Origin: Bacteroidales bacterium
GTDB taxonomy: Bacteria; Bacteroidota; Bacteroidia; Bacteroidales; UBA7960
Reading direction: 5' to 3'
NCBI GenBank assembly: GCA_003559735.1
Contig: PWKN01000084.1
Coordinates: forward strand, 1 to 59,201
DNA length: 59,201 nucleotides
In this document: positions 49,151 to 57,557 of the stretch, in pieces
How positions within the stretch are numbered: the first letter of the stretch is position 1
Layout: each line of letters opens with the position of its first letter
The notes under the pieces: generated by a model
What the model saw: only the letters and a program-made list of their open reading frames with translations
Databases searched by the model: none
What the model was told of the DNA's origin: nothing
Position numbers and translations under genes: made by a program

Positions 49151-52100
49151 ATGAGACGATCATTTATCACACTTGCATTGATCACATTTTTCAGTCATTA
49201 TCTGCTTGCACAGCAGCTTACCGTAGAGGGTACAGTCCTTCATTTCGAGGGGAATCTACCCATTGTGGGTGCCAGTATCATCGAAAAAGGTACAAGCAGA
49301 GGCACCACGACAAACAGTGAGGGCCGCTTTACCCTGACCGTTCAGGAAGGCGCAGTGCTGCAAATCAGTTACGTTGGCATGTTCACCGAGGAGGTCCCTG
49401 TGGTGGATGAAGATCCAATAACTGTGATTATGATACCCACCGTTGAAGAGCTTGATGAGATCGTAGTGATCGGTTATGGCACACGAAAACGACGCGACAT
49501 TATCGGGTCGGTTTCATCAGTGAGCGGAGAGGATCTTCACGCCCTGCCTTCTGCTTCTATAACCTCAGCGCTCCAGGGACGGGCTGCCGGGGTTCAGGTT
49601 ACCAATACCAGTGGGGTGCCGGGGTCACAGGTAAACATCAGGATCAGGGGTGAAAGCTCCATCAGCATCAACAACGCTCCTTTGTGGATCATTGACGGGA
49701 TGCCTGTCTATTCAGGCGGTGGACTGGAGCGTACGATTGGCTCCACCAGCCAGGACCCCATGTCGATGTTGAACCTGAGCGACATTGAATCCATTGAGGT
49801 GCTGAAAGATGCAGCGGCCACATCAATATATGGCTCACGTGGGTCAAACGGTGTGATCCTTGTAACCACCAAGTCAGGCAGACGGGATGCAGGAGGTACG
49901 AATGTGAATTATTCAAGTGGCTTCACCACCCTGAACAGGAAGCCCGAAGACATCGGTTTTACCAACACGGAAGAGTGGTTCAGCCTGGTTGACCGGGCAA
50001 GGGCCAACTCTGGTTTGCCTCATTTTGATCCTTTCGATATCATCAAGTTCTACCGTGACGAACCGGTGGCCATGCTCAGCCGCGAACAAGCAGAAAAGAT
50101 CAATACCGACTGGTTTGATCAGATATTGCGGACAGGCTCATACCATGACCTGAATGTGTCGAGTTCAAGGGGTGGTGAGATGGGCTCCTTCTACCTCTCA
50201 CTCAACTACAATGATACCGAAAGCATCCTCAAGGAGAATTACTTCAAACGTTTCAGCACACGTGCCAACTTTGACTTTAATCCCGTCGACAACCTGACAG
50301 TAGGCTCCAGGCTTAATTTTTCATTTACCGAGAATACCCGTGTTGCACAGCAGGTTGGCGGAGCCATCGGAGCTGGTGGCGGGGGTGCGAATGCAGGCTG
50401 GGGTAATGCAAACAGGGTTTCCCTCCCCTGGTTTCCCATTTATAACCCAAGCCACCCGAGCGGCTACTGGAACCCCATGTCGGGGGCGAACCTGGTAGCC
50501 AGTGTTGACCCCAACAACCACCACGATGTGGTTGAACAATACAGGGGACTTGGCAGCATTTTTCTTGATTACAACGTGCCGTTCATCACAGGGTTGAACA
50601 TCAGGAGTGAAGCCGCAGTTGATTTCATCCAGAACAATAGCGTATACTGGGTTACAGAATACTTGCGTGAACTTGGATCCTATGCGGCCGACAGGGCTGT
50701 GACCAGGAAGAGCTTCAACTATAATATATATGGAAACTTAAACCGTGATTTTGGTGATGGCCATAACATACAGGCGACATTCGGTGCCGAATGGCAGACC
50801 GTGAGCAGGTATACCAGGAATATGTCTGGCCAGAACCTGTCCGGCACCTACAAACAACTCGGCAACCCGGCCGATTACCTGGAAATTTTTTCCGGACTTA
50901 ATGAGGAGGAATACCTGTTGGGATACATTGGCAGACTGGATTATAAATTCAGAGACAAGTATTATGCCGGTGTGAGCCTGCGTCGTGACGGCTCCTCAAA
51001 GTTCCTGCCCGAAAGGCGCTGGGAGATCTTTCCTGCCTATTCACTGGGCTGGATCATCTCCGATGAGGATTTTTTTACCCCCCTGTGGGTCGAAATGCTG
51101 AAGCTCAGGGGCAGCTATGGGCGGACAGGCAACAAAGACATCAATCCGAACTTGTTCCAGACCAACTTCACCAACAACAGGGCACACAGGTACGGAGCGC
51201 CAACACTTATTCCGGGTGGGTCGCGCATTTCCAACCTTGGCACGCCCACGCTGACATGGGAAACGACCAACAGTTATGACGTGGGCATTGACTTCGAGAT
51301 CTTTCGTAGCAGGATCAGTGGCTCGCTTGCATATTACCTCCAGGATGTGGACGACCTGCTGTTGTTCTCAATGCTGCCCCAGTCATCGGGTGTTAACGGT
51401 GTCTGGAACAACATTGGGAACATGCGCAATCACGGACTGGAGTTCTCTCTCTATTCTACCAATGTGCACAGACCGGAAAGTGCTTTTCGCTGGACAACAG
51501 ATTTTAATTTCAGCACCAACAACAATGAGGTGCTGAGCCTGACGCCCATGCTTGACCGTGATGGCAGGGGGGTCGAAAGCGGGGGAACCATATCGAGAAC
51601 CGGCGGCAGACTATGGGCATGGTATATGGCAGAGTTTGCCGGAGTGGATCCGGAAAAAGGGGTGGATATGATATATGAAATAGACTATGCACACTGGCAG
51701 GCAACCGGCGAAACAATAAAAACAGGGAGACTGATACCCGCCACCCAAACCAACCTGGCCCGCAACAGGATGATCCTTGAAGACAAAACACGTTTGCCAC
51801 GCTTCACAGGAGGAATGACCAACAGAATTGAATACAGGGGTTTTGACCTGAATATCCTGATCACCTTTTCTGGCGGACATTATATATATGACTATGAAGA
51901 AAAACGCACCACCATGGTTCAGTACGGGCAGGTGCTGCTCAGAAAAGATATGCTGGAGAACACGTGGGAGAATCCTGGTGACAATGCGAAATACCCGATG
52001 CTTACATGGGATTCGCAATATCCCTGGGGTTGGGATATCGACAAACCCAATCCTGAGTGGACCGGTGATCCTGACCACCCCCTTGCCACCGGTTACTGGG

Positions 52101-52387
52101 TTGGAGGTCCTGATAGCGGCATGACATACGGATACAACAATGAAACCAATTCGTATTCCAAATACCTGTATAAAGGGGACTACCTTCGCGTGCAAAACAT
52201 TGAGCTGGGTTACCGTTTCCCCACAACGACCACAACAAGGCTGGGGTTACAGGGATTGAGGATCTATGGGTCTGCATCAAATATGTTCTTGTGGACCAGG
52301 GAGTATACAGGCTGGGATCCTGAAACCGGTGGGGGCGTGCTGCCACCACTCCGTGCATTTAATATCGGTGTATCAGCTCAATTCTGA
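49151..52387 (+). CDS. SusC/RagA-family TonB-linked outer membrane protein
   Basis: CarboxypepD_reg-like VEGTVLHFEGNLPIVGASIIEKGTSRGTTTNSEGRFTLTV; VVIGYGTRKRRDIIGSVSSVSGEDL; IESIEVLKDAAATSIYGSRGSNGVILVTTKSGR. Confidence 0.98.
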   Translation: MRRSFITLALITFFSHYLLAQQLTVEGTVLHFEGNLPIVGASIIEKGTSRGTTTNSEGRFTLTVQEGAVLQISYVGMFTEEVPVVDEDPITVIMIPTVEELDEIVVIGYGTRKRRDIIGSVSSVSGEDLHALPSASITSALQGRAAGVQVTNTSGVPGSQVNIRIRGESSISINNAPLWIIDGMPVYSGGGLERTIGSTSQDPMSMLNLSDIESIEVLKDAAATSIYGSRGSNGVILVTTKSGRRDAGGTNVNYSSGFTTLNRKPEDIGFTNTEEWFSLVDRARANSGLPHFDPFDIIKFYRDEPVAMLSREQAEKINTDWFDQILRTGSYHDLNVSSSRGGEMGSFYLSLNYNDTESILKENYFKRFSTRANFDFNPVDNLTVGSRLNFSFTENTRVAQQVGGAIGAGGGGANAGWGNANRVSLPWFPIYNPSHPSGYWNPMSGANLVASVDPNNHHDVVEQYRGLGSIFLDYNVPFITGLNIRSEAAVDFIQNNSVYWVTEYLRELGSYAADRAVTRKSFNYNIYGNLNRDFGDGHNIQATFGAEWQTVSRYTRNMSGQNLSGTYKQLGNPADYLEIFSGLNEEEYLLGYIGRLDYKFRDKYYAGVSLRRDGSSKFLPERRWEIFPAYSLGWIISDEDFFTPLWVEMLKLRGSYGRTGNKDINPNLFQTNFTNNRAHRYGAPTLIPGGSRISNLGTPTLTWETTNSYDVGIDFEIFRSRISGSLAYYLQDVDDLLLFSMLPQSSGVNGVWNNIGNMRNHGLEFSLYSTNVHRPESAFRWTTDFNFSTNNNEVLSLTPMLDRDGRGVESGGTISRTGGRLWAWYMAEFAGVDPEKGVDMIYEIDYAHWQATGETIKTGRLIPATQTNLARNRMILEDKTRLPRFTGGMTNRIEYRGFDLNILITFSGGHYIYDYEEKRTTMVQYGQVLLRKDMLENTWENPGDNAKYPMLTWDSQYPWGWDIDKPNPEWTGDPDHPLATGYWVGGPDSGMTYGYNNETNSYSKYLYKGDYLRVQNIELGYRFPTTTTTRLGLQGLRIYGSASNMFLWTREYTGWDPETGGGVLPPLRAFNIGVSAQF

Positions 52388-52502
52388 TGAACAAACCACT
52401 GGCATCAAAAACAAATGGGCAAAAACCATCCATATGAGAAATAAATGATCGCACAGCAGGCGCTGTGTGAACCAAAAACATAACCATCATAAACACAATC
52501 AT

Positions 52503-54125
52503 ATGAACAACATTTTGATCAAAATCACCGGATTCTTATTCCTGATGACTGGCATAAGTGCCTGTGATCATGATGATTTTTTTGAATTGACCAATCCGCC
52601 TGAATTCCCGTGGTTAAACATCACGGAGTTTGAACGGGCGGCTGTATCGCCCTATAATTATTCATTTTACTCTGACTGGGGAGGCCATTTTTTCATGGGC
52701 GACCGGGTGATCATGGACGGACTGACCGACATCATTTACCATATTCCGGGATCATCGGCCAACTATCCTGTCAACGAGGTATATAACCGGCAAACCAATG
52801 TGGAGATCCAAAGGGCCAATGTGTCATTTGCGGCCGGCTATCGTTCCATAGGCTTGATCAATGCAGCCCTGGATTTTTATTACGGGGAGGATGAGAACCC
52901 GTTCCCCCAGGCAAGTGCTGCCGACATTCAGCACAACCTGAAGCGTATTGTCGGTGAGTTGCATTTTATGCGCGCTTATGCCTACTTCCACCATACCCTG
53001 AGACATTGTCCCGCCCCGGGCGATCCGGAATTTGAGACCGAAAAGATCCTGCCGCTCCGATTGGATTTTACAGATGCTGAAGCTGCTTTGAATGCAGAAT
53101 TCGTCACCACAAGTGCCATCTATGATGTCATCCTTGAAGACCTGAATATTGCCATTGACATGCTGCCCGAAGGTTTTATTGACGGACTGCATCACCCGTC
53201 ATACCAATACGGCCGGGCAAACAGGTTTGTGGCAAGGGCCATATTAAGCAGGGTATTGTTCCGTCTTGGCAAATGGGACGAGGCGCTGCAACAGTTAAAC
53301 ATCATCATTGATGAGAGCGGCGACCGGTTCAGCCTTGATCAGGACCCGATCGAGGCTTTCAACCGCAGCGATGCATCAAAGGGCAATGAAGTGATCTGGA
53401 AGGCATTGTATTACGACAATGAAATGGGGCATTCACCCGCTGACGCTACCCTTTTTACCTTTCTTGATTACCGTGCCATTAATGGCGGGCATGGTGAATA
53501 CTTCCGAAGATCAACCTGGCATACCTATTCAATGACCAACAGTGTAGCCAAACAGTTCGGCTGGATGGACGAGGAACTGAACGAAACCGATGCCGCCAGA
53601 AGGGATAAACGCTACCAGCAAATATACCACCGCCTGGAAGGAAACAGGGGTAACCTCCTTGATGACCCGGGTGTATATGAGCAACAGTATACCAACGTAA
53701 AAGAACCGCGGATCTGGAATGACAGGTATTTTCGTGCGCCCGACGGTCAATACAGCAATGTGCCTGTAGTGCGGCTGGCAGAGATGTACCTGACACGCTC
53801 CATCATCAGGTATGAAAATGGCAACCACCAAGGTGCTGCAGATGACCTGAACATGGTACGCCGGCGGGCATGGGATGCAGATGTTGCCGGGATTGAATAT
53901 GATGCTTCTGAGGAGTTTGTCACCACTGCAACCATTACCAGCGACATGATCCACCTGGAAAGGATGAAAGAGCTTAGTTTCGAAGGGGATCGACTCTATT
54001 ACCTCCAGGCATTACGACTTCCGCTCCCGCCGGGTGACAGGGAGGGCATTGCGGAGATTCCTTTCCCGCATACCGGACTGTACTGGCCGATCCCGCAACG
54101 CGAACAGGACTTCAGACTGAATTAG
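52503..54125 (+). CDS. SusD/RagB-family nutrient-binding lipoprotein
   Basis: Lipobox TGISAC; follows susC; GELHFMRAYAYFHHTLRHCPAPGD; PVVRLAEMYLTRSIIRYENGNHQGAADDLNMVRRRA; ERMKELSFEGDRLYYLQAL. Start trimmed from 52467. Confidence 0.95.
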   Translation: MNNILIKITGFLFLMTGISACDHDDFFELTNPPEFPWLNITEFERAAVSPYNYSFYSDWGGHFFMGDRVIMDGLTDIIYHIPGSSANYPVNEVYNRQTNVEIQRANVSFAAGYRSIGLINAALDFYYGEDENPFPQASAADIQHNLKRIVGELHFMRAYAYFHHTLRHCPAPGDPEFETEKILPLRLDFTDAEAALNAEFVTTSAIYDVILEDLNIAIDMLPEGFIDGLHHPSYQYGRANRFVARAILSRVLFRLGKWDEALQQLNIIIDESGDRFSLDQDPIEAFNRSDASKGNEVIWKALYYDNEMGHSPADATLFTFLDYRAINGGHGEYFRRSTWHTYSMTNSVAKQFGWMDEELNETDAARRDKRYQQIYHRLEGNRGNLLDDPGVYEQQYTNVKEPRIWNDRYFRAPDGQYSNVPVVRLAEMYLTRSIIRYENGNHQGAADDLNMVRRRAWDADVAGIEYDASEEFVTTATITSDMIHLERMKELSFEGDRLYYLQALRLPLPPGDREGIAEIPFPHTGLYWPIPQREQDFRLN

Positions 54126-55282
54126 TCTTTTACACACCTTACATTAAGTCCGAATAACTTGGAACGGTTGGTGGCATTCATAAACGGTGTGTCTTCTGTG
54201 ACATAGATCAGATGAGCGTTGTTTGGGTTTGTGGATAGTTCACTGCTGGTCCAGAACGAGGCTTGTGCCGCACGCACATACACTCCGTAACCCCAGTTGC
54301 CGGTAAACAATGCATTAAATCCTGAACTGCTTTCCGCTCCCTTCATTTTTGCACCGGCAAAGGTACCTGCTCCACCATTACCGGGAACGGCAAGCCACTG
54401 TTCCAGCTCCGCATATTCATCCCGGGTGGGGATATGCCATCCTTCCGGACAAACACCCTGAATTTGCTGGTCTGATGAGGTTGCTGCCTCCGCTCCATTC
54501 ATGGCCGCATACCAGGTATAGTGTGCTCCTTCTTCCTGCTCGCAAAACAGACCCTGGCAAAAACGGCCCTCTATGGGAACCAGGTCGGGATAAGGTGAGT
54601 CCGGCCGGTGCTGTGTGCGCAGGTTTTCAGCCATCCAGCATTGATCGCCAATAACCACTGTTGGATACAAATGACCGTCAATGTCCATAATACTATCCTG
54701 TCCGCACACAAACTCAGGTTGATTGATAACCACCGCTCCTTCCGTCTCAGTCATGAAGGGATCACCAGAGTCTCTGACAACAACGGAATATTGTCCGGCA
54801 AACAACCCCTCAACAGAAGGTGTGGTTGCACCCGTACTCCATTGATAACTGTAAGGTGGTGTACCCCCGGAGGCATTTACAGACACAGCCCCGAGTGGTT
54901 TCCCGTAAAGGGGAACATGTGTTACCTGGAAATCCAGGTCGAGAGGCACCGGTTCGGGCTGGGAAACCTTTACCGATGACTCAAAGAACGAAGAACCGTT
55001 CCTGCCATAGATCATTCTTACCCAATAATCGCCGGCATGAAGTCCACCGACAGACTGTGTTGTGTCTCCGGTATTCCAGAAAAAATAGAATGGGGGTTCG
55101 CCTCCATTGATGACCAGGTCAATGGACCCGTCATTGGCGTTATATGCACTGGCATCCTGGACCACAAAGTCAACCTGGGCGGGGTCCGGATGTTCTTCTT
55201 CCTCCTCGCATGAGGAGAGGATGAATACGGGGATAACCAGAGATAATGTCAAAATAAAATAACCAATACGTTGCATAGCCAA
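54122..55282 (-). CDS. FISUMP-domain lipoprotein with two SprB-like repeats
   Basis: DIDGHLYPTVVIGDQCWMAENLRTQHRPD... CPEGWHIPTRDEYAELEQWL... FWTSSE; repeats NGGEPPFYFFWNTGDTTQSVGGLHAGDYWV and SGGTPPYSYQWSTGATTPSVEGLFAGQYSVVVRD; lipobox ILSSCE. Confidence 0.9.
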   Translation of the reverse strand: MAMQRIGYFILTLSLVIPVFILSSCEEEEEHPDPAQVDFVVQDASAYNANDGSIDLVINGGEPPFYFFWNTGDTTQSVGGLHAGDYWVRMIYGRNGSSFFESSVKVSQPEPVPLDLDFQVTHVPLYGKPLGAVSVNASGGTPPYSYQWSTGATTPSVEGLFAGQYSVVVRDSGDPFMTETEGAVVINQPEFVCGQDSIMDIDGHLYPTVVIGDQCWMAENLRTQHRPDSPYPDLVPIEGRFCQGLFCEQEEGAHYTWYAAMNGAEAATSSDQQIQGVCPEGWHIPTRDEYAELEQWLAVPGNGGAGTFAGAKMKGAESSSGFNALFTGNWGYGVYVRAAQASFWTSSELSTNPNNAHLIYVTEDTPFMNATNRSKLFGLNVRCVKD

Positions 55283-55439
55283 TCAGCTTTTCAATTTGTA
55301 ATTTATAAAATCTTCCAAAAGTAAAAGTAAATCATAAACCCATGTGGCATGTGGAAAATCGTACCAAAGTGACAAACCATTTATCCCAACAAGCCGTAAG
55401 GTTGACAGGGCTAAAATTTTACAAAATTACCTCATAAGT

Positions 55440-55483
55440 GGGACAAAAATCAACGGGTCGTCCCGCACCGTACCATATATTTG
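55440..55483 (+). promoter_or_regulatory. Promoter of the beta-helix gene: GGGAC box plus TATATTTG
   Basis: GGGAC at 55440-55444, TATATTTG at 55476-55483, offset 36 nt; inverted GTCCC at 55460-55464. Confidence 0.6.
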
Positions 55484-55617
55484 TACTTAGGCAAGGGTTG
55501 CTGCCCTCCCAGACTGACCCGGCGAGTCCGGCAGGTGATCGGATGGCCGGGGAAACCGCCAAATAAATCAAAACCTTGCATCCTGTAACTATACGATGCT
55601 TTAATAATCATAATTGT

Positions 55618-57546
55618 ATGTTTATGAAAAAAATGATCAACACCCTTTACTGCAACAGAGGTCTGGCATTCGCGAACAGACTGTTTTTTGTACTGTTCAT
55701 TGCAATGGCCAGCGTAATAACCTTTGCCGGCGAGAATCCTTTCCGTCAGATCGATACATCGCTGATGCCTTATGGCAATCACTTTGAGATATGGGAGCAG
55801 CCACAGCACCCGGTACGGACTTACTATGTAAGTCAGGAACATCCCAATGCATCTGACCAGAATCCCGGCACGCAAGATGCCCCGTTTCTCACCATCAGCA
55901 GGGCTGCCGAGGTACTCCAACCCGGTGAAACCGTACTGATTGGAACGGGCATTTACCGCGAAACGGTGACCCCGCCAAGGGGCGGAAGTTCGCCTGAAAA
56001 GATGATCGTATATCAGGCCATGCCTGGTGCCAAAGTAATGATCAAAGGTTCTGAAGTCCTTGACCGGGACGGATGGCAAACATCGCGTGGCTGGCAGGTA
56101 GGGGGACGTGATCACTATGGGGTCATCCCCGACAGCATCCTCGATGCCGTATATCAATACGACCTGCACGACATTGAATTCAAGGGATACAATCCCTTTG
56201 GCATGGTCAACCTGATGGTTGACCAGACACACCTTGATTATACAAGGGTAAAGATGGAATCGCATTTCAAAAAACGCGGATTGGTTTTTGTTGACGGGCA
56301 GATCCTTGAACAGGTAGCCAAACCTGTTGAGTTGACTGGCAAACAACATGGTGCCTATTGGGTTGAACACAACGGCTTAAGGATCCATGTCAGGTTTCCT
56401 GACGGGAAAGTACCTGAAACTGCAAAAGTAGAGATCACCACCAGGGAACAGTTGTTTGCCCCGAGAAAATATGGTCTGGGGTACATCAAGATTTCAGGGA
56501 TCCATTTCGCCCATGCGGGAAACGGCTTCCCGGTACCGCAACGGGGCATGGTGTCTTCCAGCCGCGGTCACCATTGGATCATCGAAGATTGCGTGATTGA
56601 ATGGGCCAACTCGCTCGGAGTTGACCTGGGAAACGAAATGTGGAATACCACCGTTGGACCGCAGGTCGGCCACCACATTTTCAGGCGAAACATCATACGG
56701 AATTGCGGGGTTTCCGGACTCCAGGGTCAGCGGGGTATGTATTACCTGGTTGAGGATAACCTGTTTGAAAACATCGGCTGGCATGATGTGGAACATGGAT
56801 GGGAGTCGGGCGCCATTAAACTGCATTTATCCAGGCATACTTTGATCCGGCGAAATGTCTTCAGAAACATTGTACACGCACCCGGAATATGGCTCGATTA
56901 CCTGGCCAGCGAAAATTGCAGGATCACACAAAATGTATTCACAGGAATAACGACAGCCAGGGGGGCCATTTACATTGAAGTGAGCCGTAAGAAAATGCGT
57001 ATCGACCACAATGTTTTTCACGGACTGAGAAGTCAATACTGGATCAGCGGGGACTATGGAGCAGGAGGAAGTGCCTTGTATACCGATGGATCAGACAGTC
57101 TTCGTTTCGACCATAACCTGGCATTCGATATCGAAAATACCGGGTTCGGTGCATATGCGAATCCCGGAAGGATCTTAGCCGGACGTGGTGGCACCGACAG
57201 AAATCATGAAGTGATCCGTAACATTTTTGTCGACTGCCGCAAACATGCCATCGAGTTTCCCAACGAACACCATTTTTCTAATTTCAATGTTTTCTCAGAT
57301 ATGCCTGCCGGATACCTGAAGCTCAGATACCCCGAACCAACGCTGCTGCTTGACATCAAAGCCTGGCAGGATTATTATCATTGGGAAAAGAACGGACGCT
57401 ATATACCTGGTCTGCGTTTCAATATAGACCCAGACAACCTGCTGCTGACAATCCGGTCTGGTGTAACACTACCAGAAGGATATGGCCCCTTTAAGGATGC
57501 ATTGGAACCTGGAATGATCCTGAATATTGATCCAAGGAACAATTAA
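55618..57546 (+). CDS. Secreted right-handed parallel beta-helix protein (DUF1565-like; possible glycan-active enzyme)
   Basis: YYVSQEHPNASDQNPGTQDAPFLTISRAAEVLQPGETVLIGTGIYRETVTP start and repeated IIEDCVIEWANS / FRRNIIRNCGVSGLQG / LIRRNVFRNIVHAPGIWL / ITQNVFTGI / IDHNVFHGL rungs. Confidence 0.88.
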   Translation: MFMKKMINTLYCNRGLAFANRLFFVLFIAMASVITFAGENPFRQIDTSLMPYGNHFEIWEQPQHPVRTYYVSQEHPNASDQNPGTQDAPFLTISRAAEVLQPGETVLIGTGIYRETVTPPRGGSSPEKMIVYQAMPGAKVMIKGSEVLDRDGWQTSRGWQVGGRDHYGVIPDSILDAVYQYDLHDIEFKGYNPFGMVNLMVDQTHLDYTRVKMESHFKKRGLVFVDGQILEQVAKPVELTGKQHGAYWVEHNGLRIHVRFPDGKVPETAKVEITTREQLFAPRKYGLGYIKISGIHFAHAGNGFPVPQRGMVSSSRGHHWIIEDCVIEWANSLGVDLGNEMWNTTVGPQVGHHIFRRNIIRNCGVSGLQGQRGMYYLVEDNLFENIGWHDVEHGWESGAIKLHLSRHTLIRRNVFRNIVHAPGIWLDYLASENCRITQNVFTGITTARGAIYIEVSRKKMRIDHNVFHGLRSQYWISGDYGAGGSALYTDGSDSLRFDHNLAFDIENTGFGAYANPGRILAGRGGTDRNHEVIRNIFVDCRKHAIEFPNEHHFSNFNVFSDMPAGYLKLRYPEPTLLLDIKAWQDYYHWEKNGRYIPGLRFNIDPDNLLLTIRSGVTLPEGYGPFKDALEPGMILNIDPRNN

Positions 57547-57557
57547 AACCAGCCACC

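Noticed and set aside
51611-52195. 194-aa minus-strand ORF inside susC
   Set aside because: Antisense shadow; the susC frame is continuous to its C-terminus.
55450-56370. 306-aa minus-strand ORF opposite the beta-helix gene
   Set aside because: Lies antisense to a clearly coding beta-helix gene and covers its promoter; composition is not protein-like for any family I recognise; shadow ORF.
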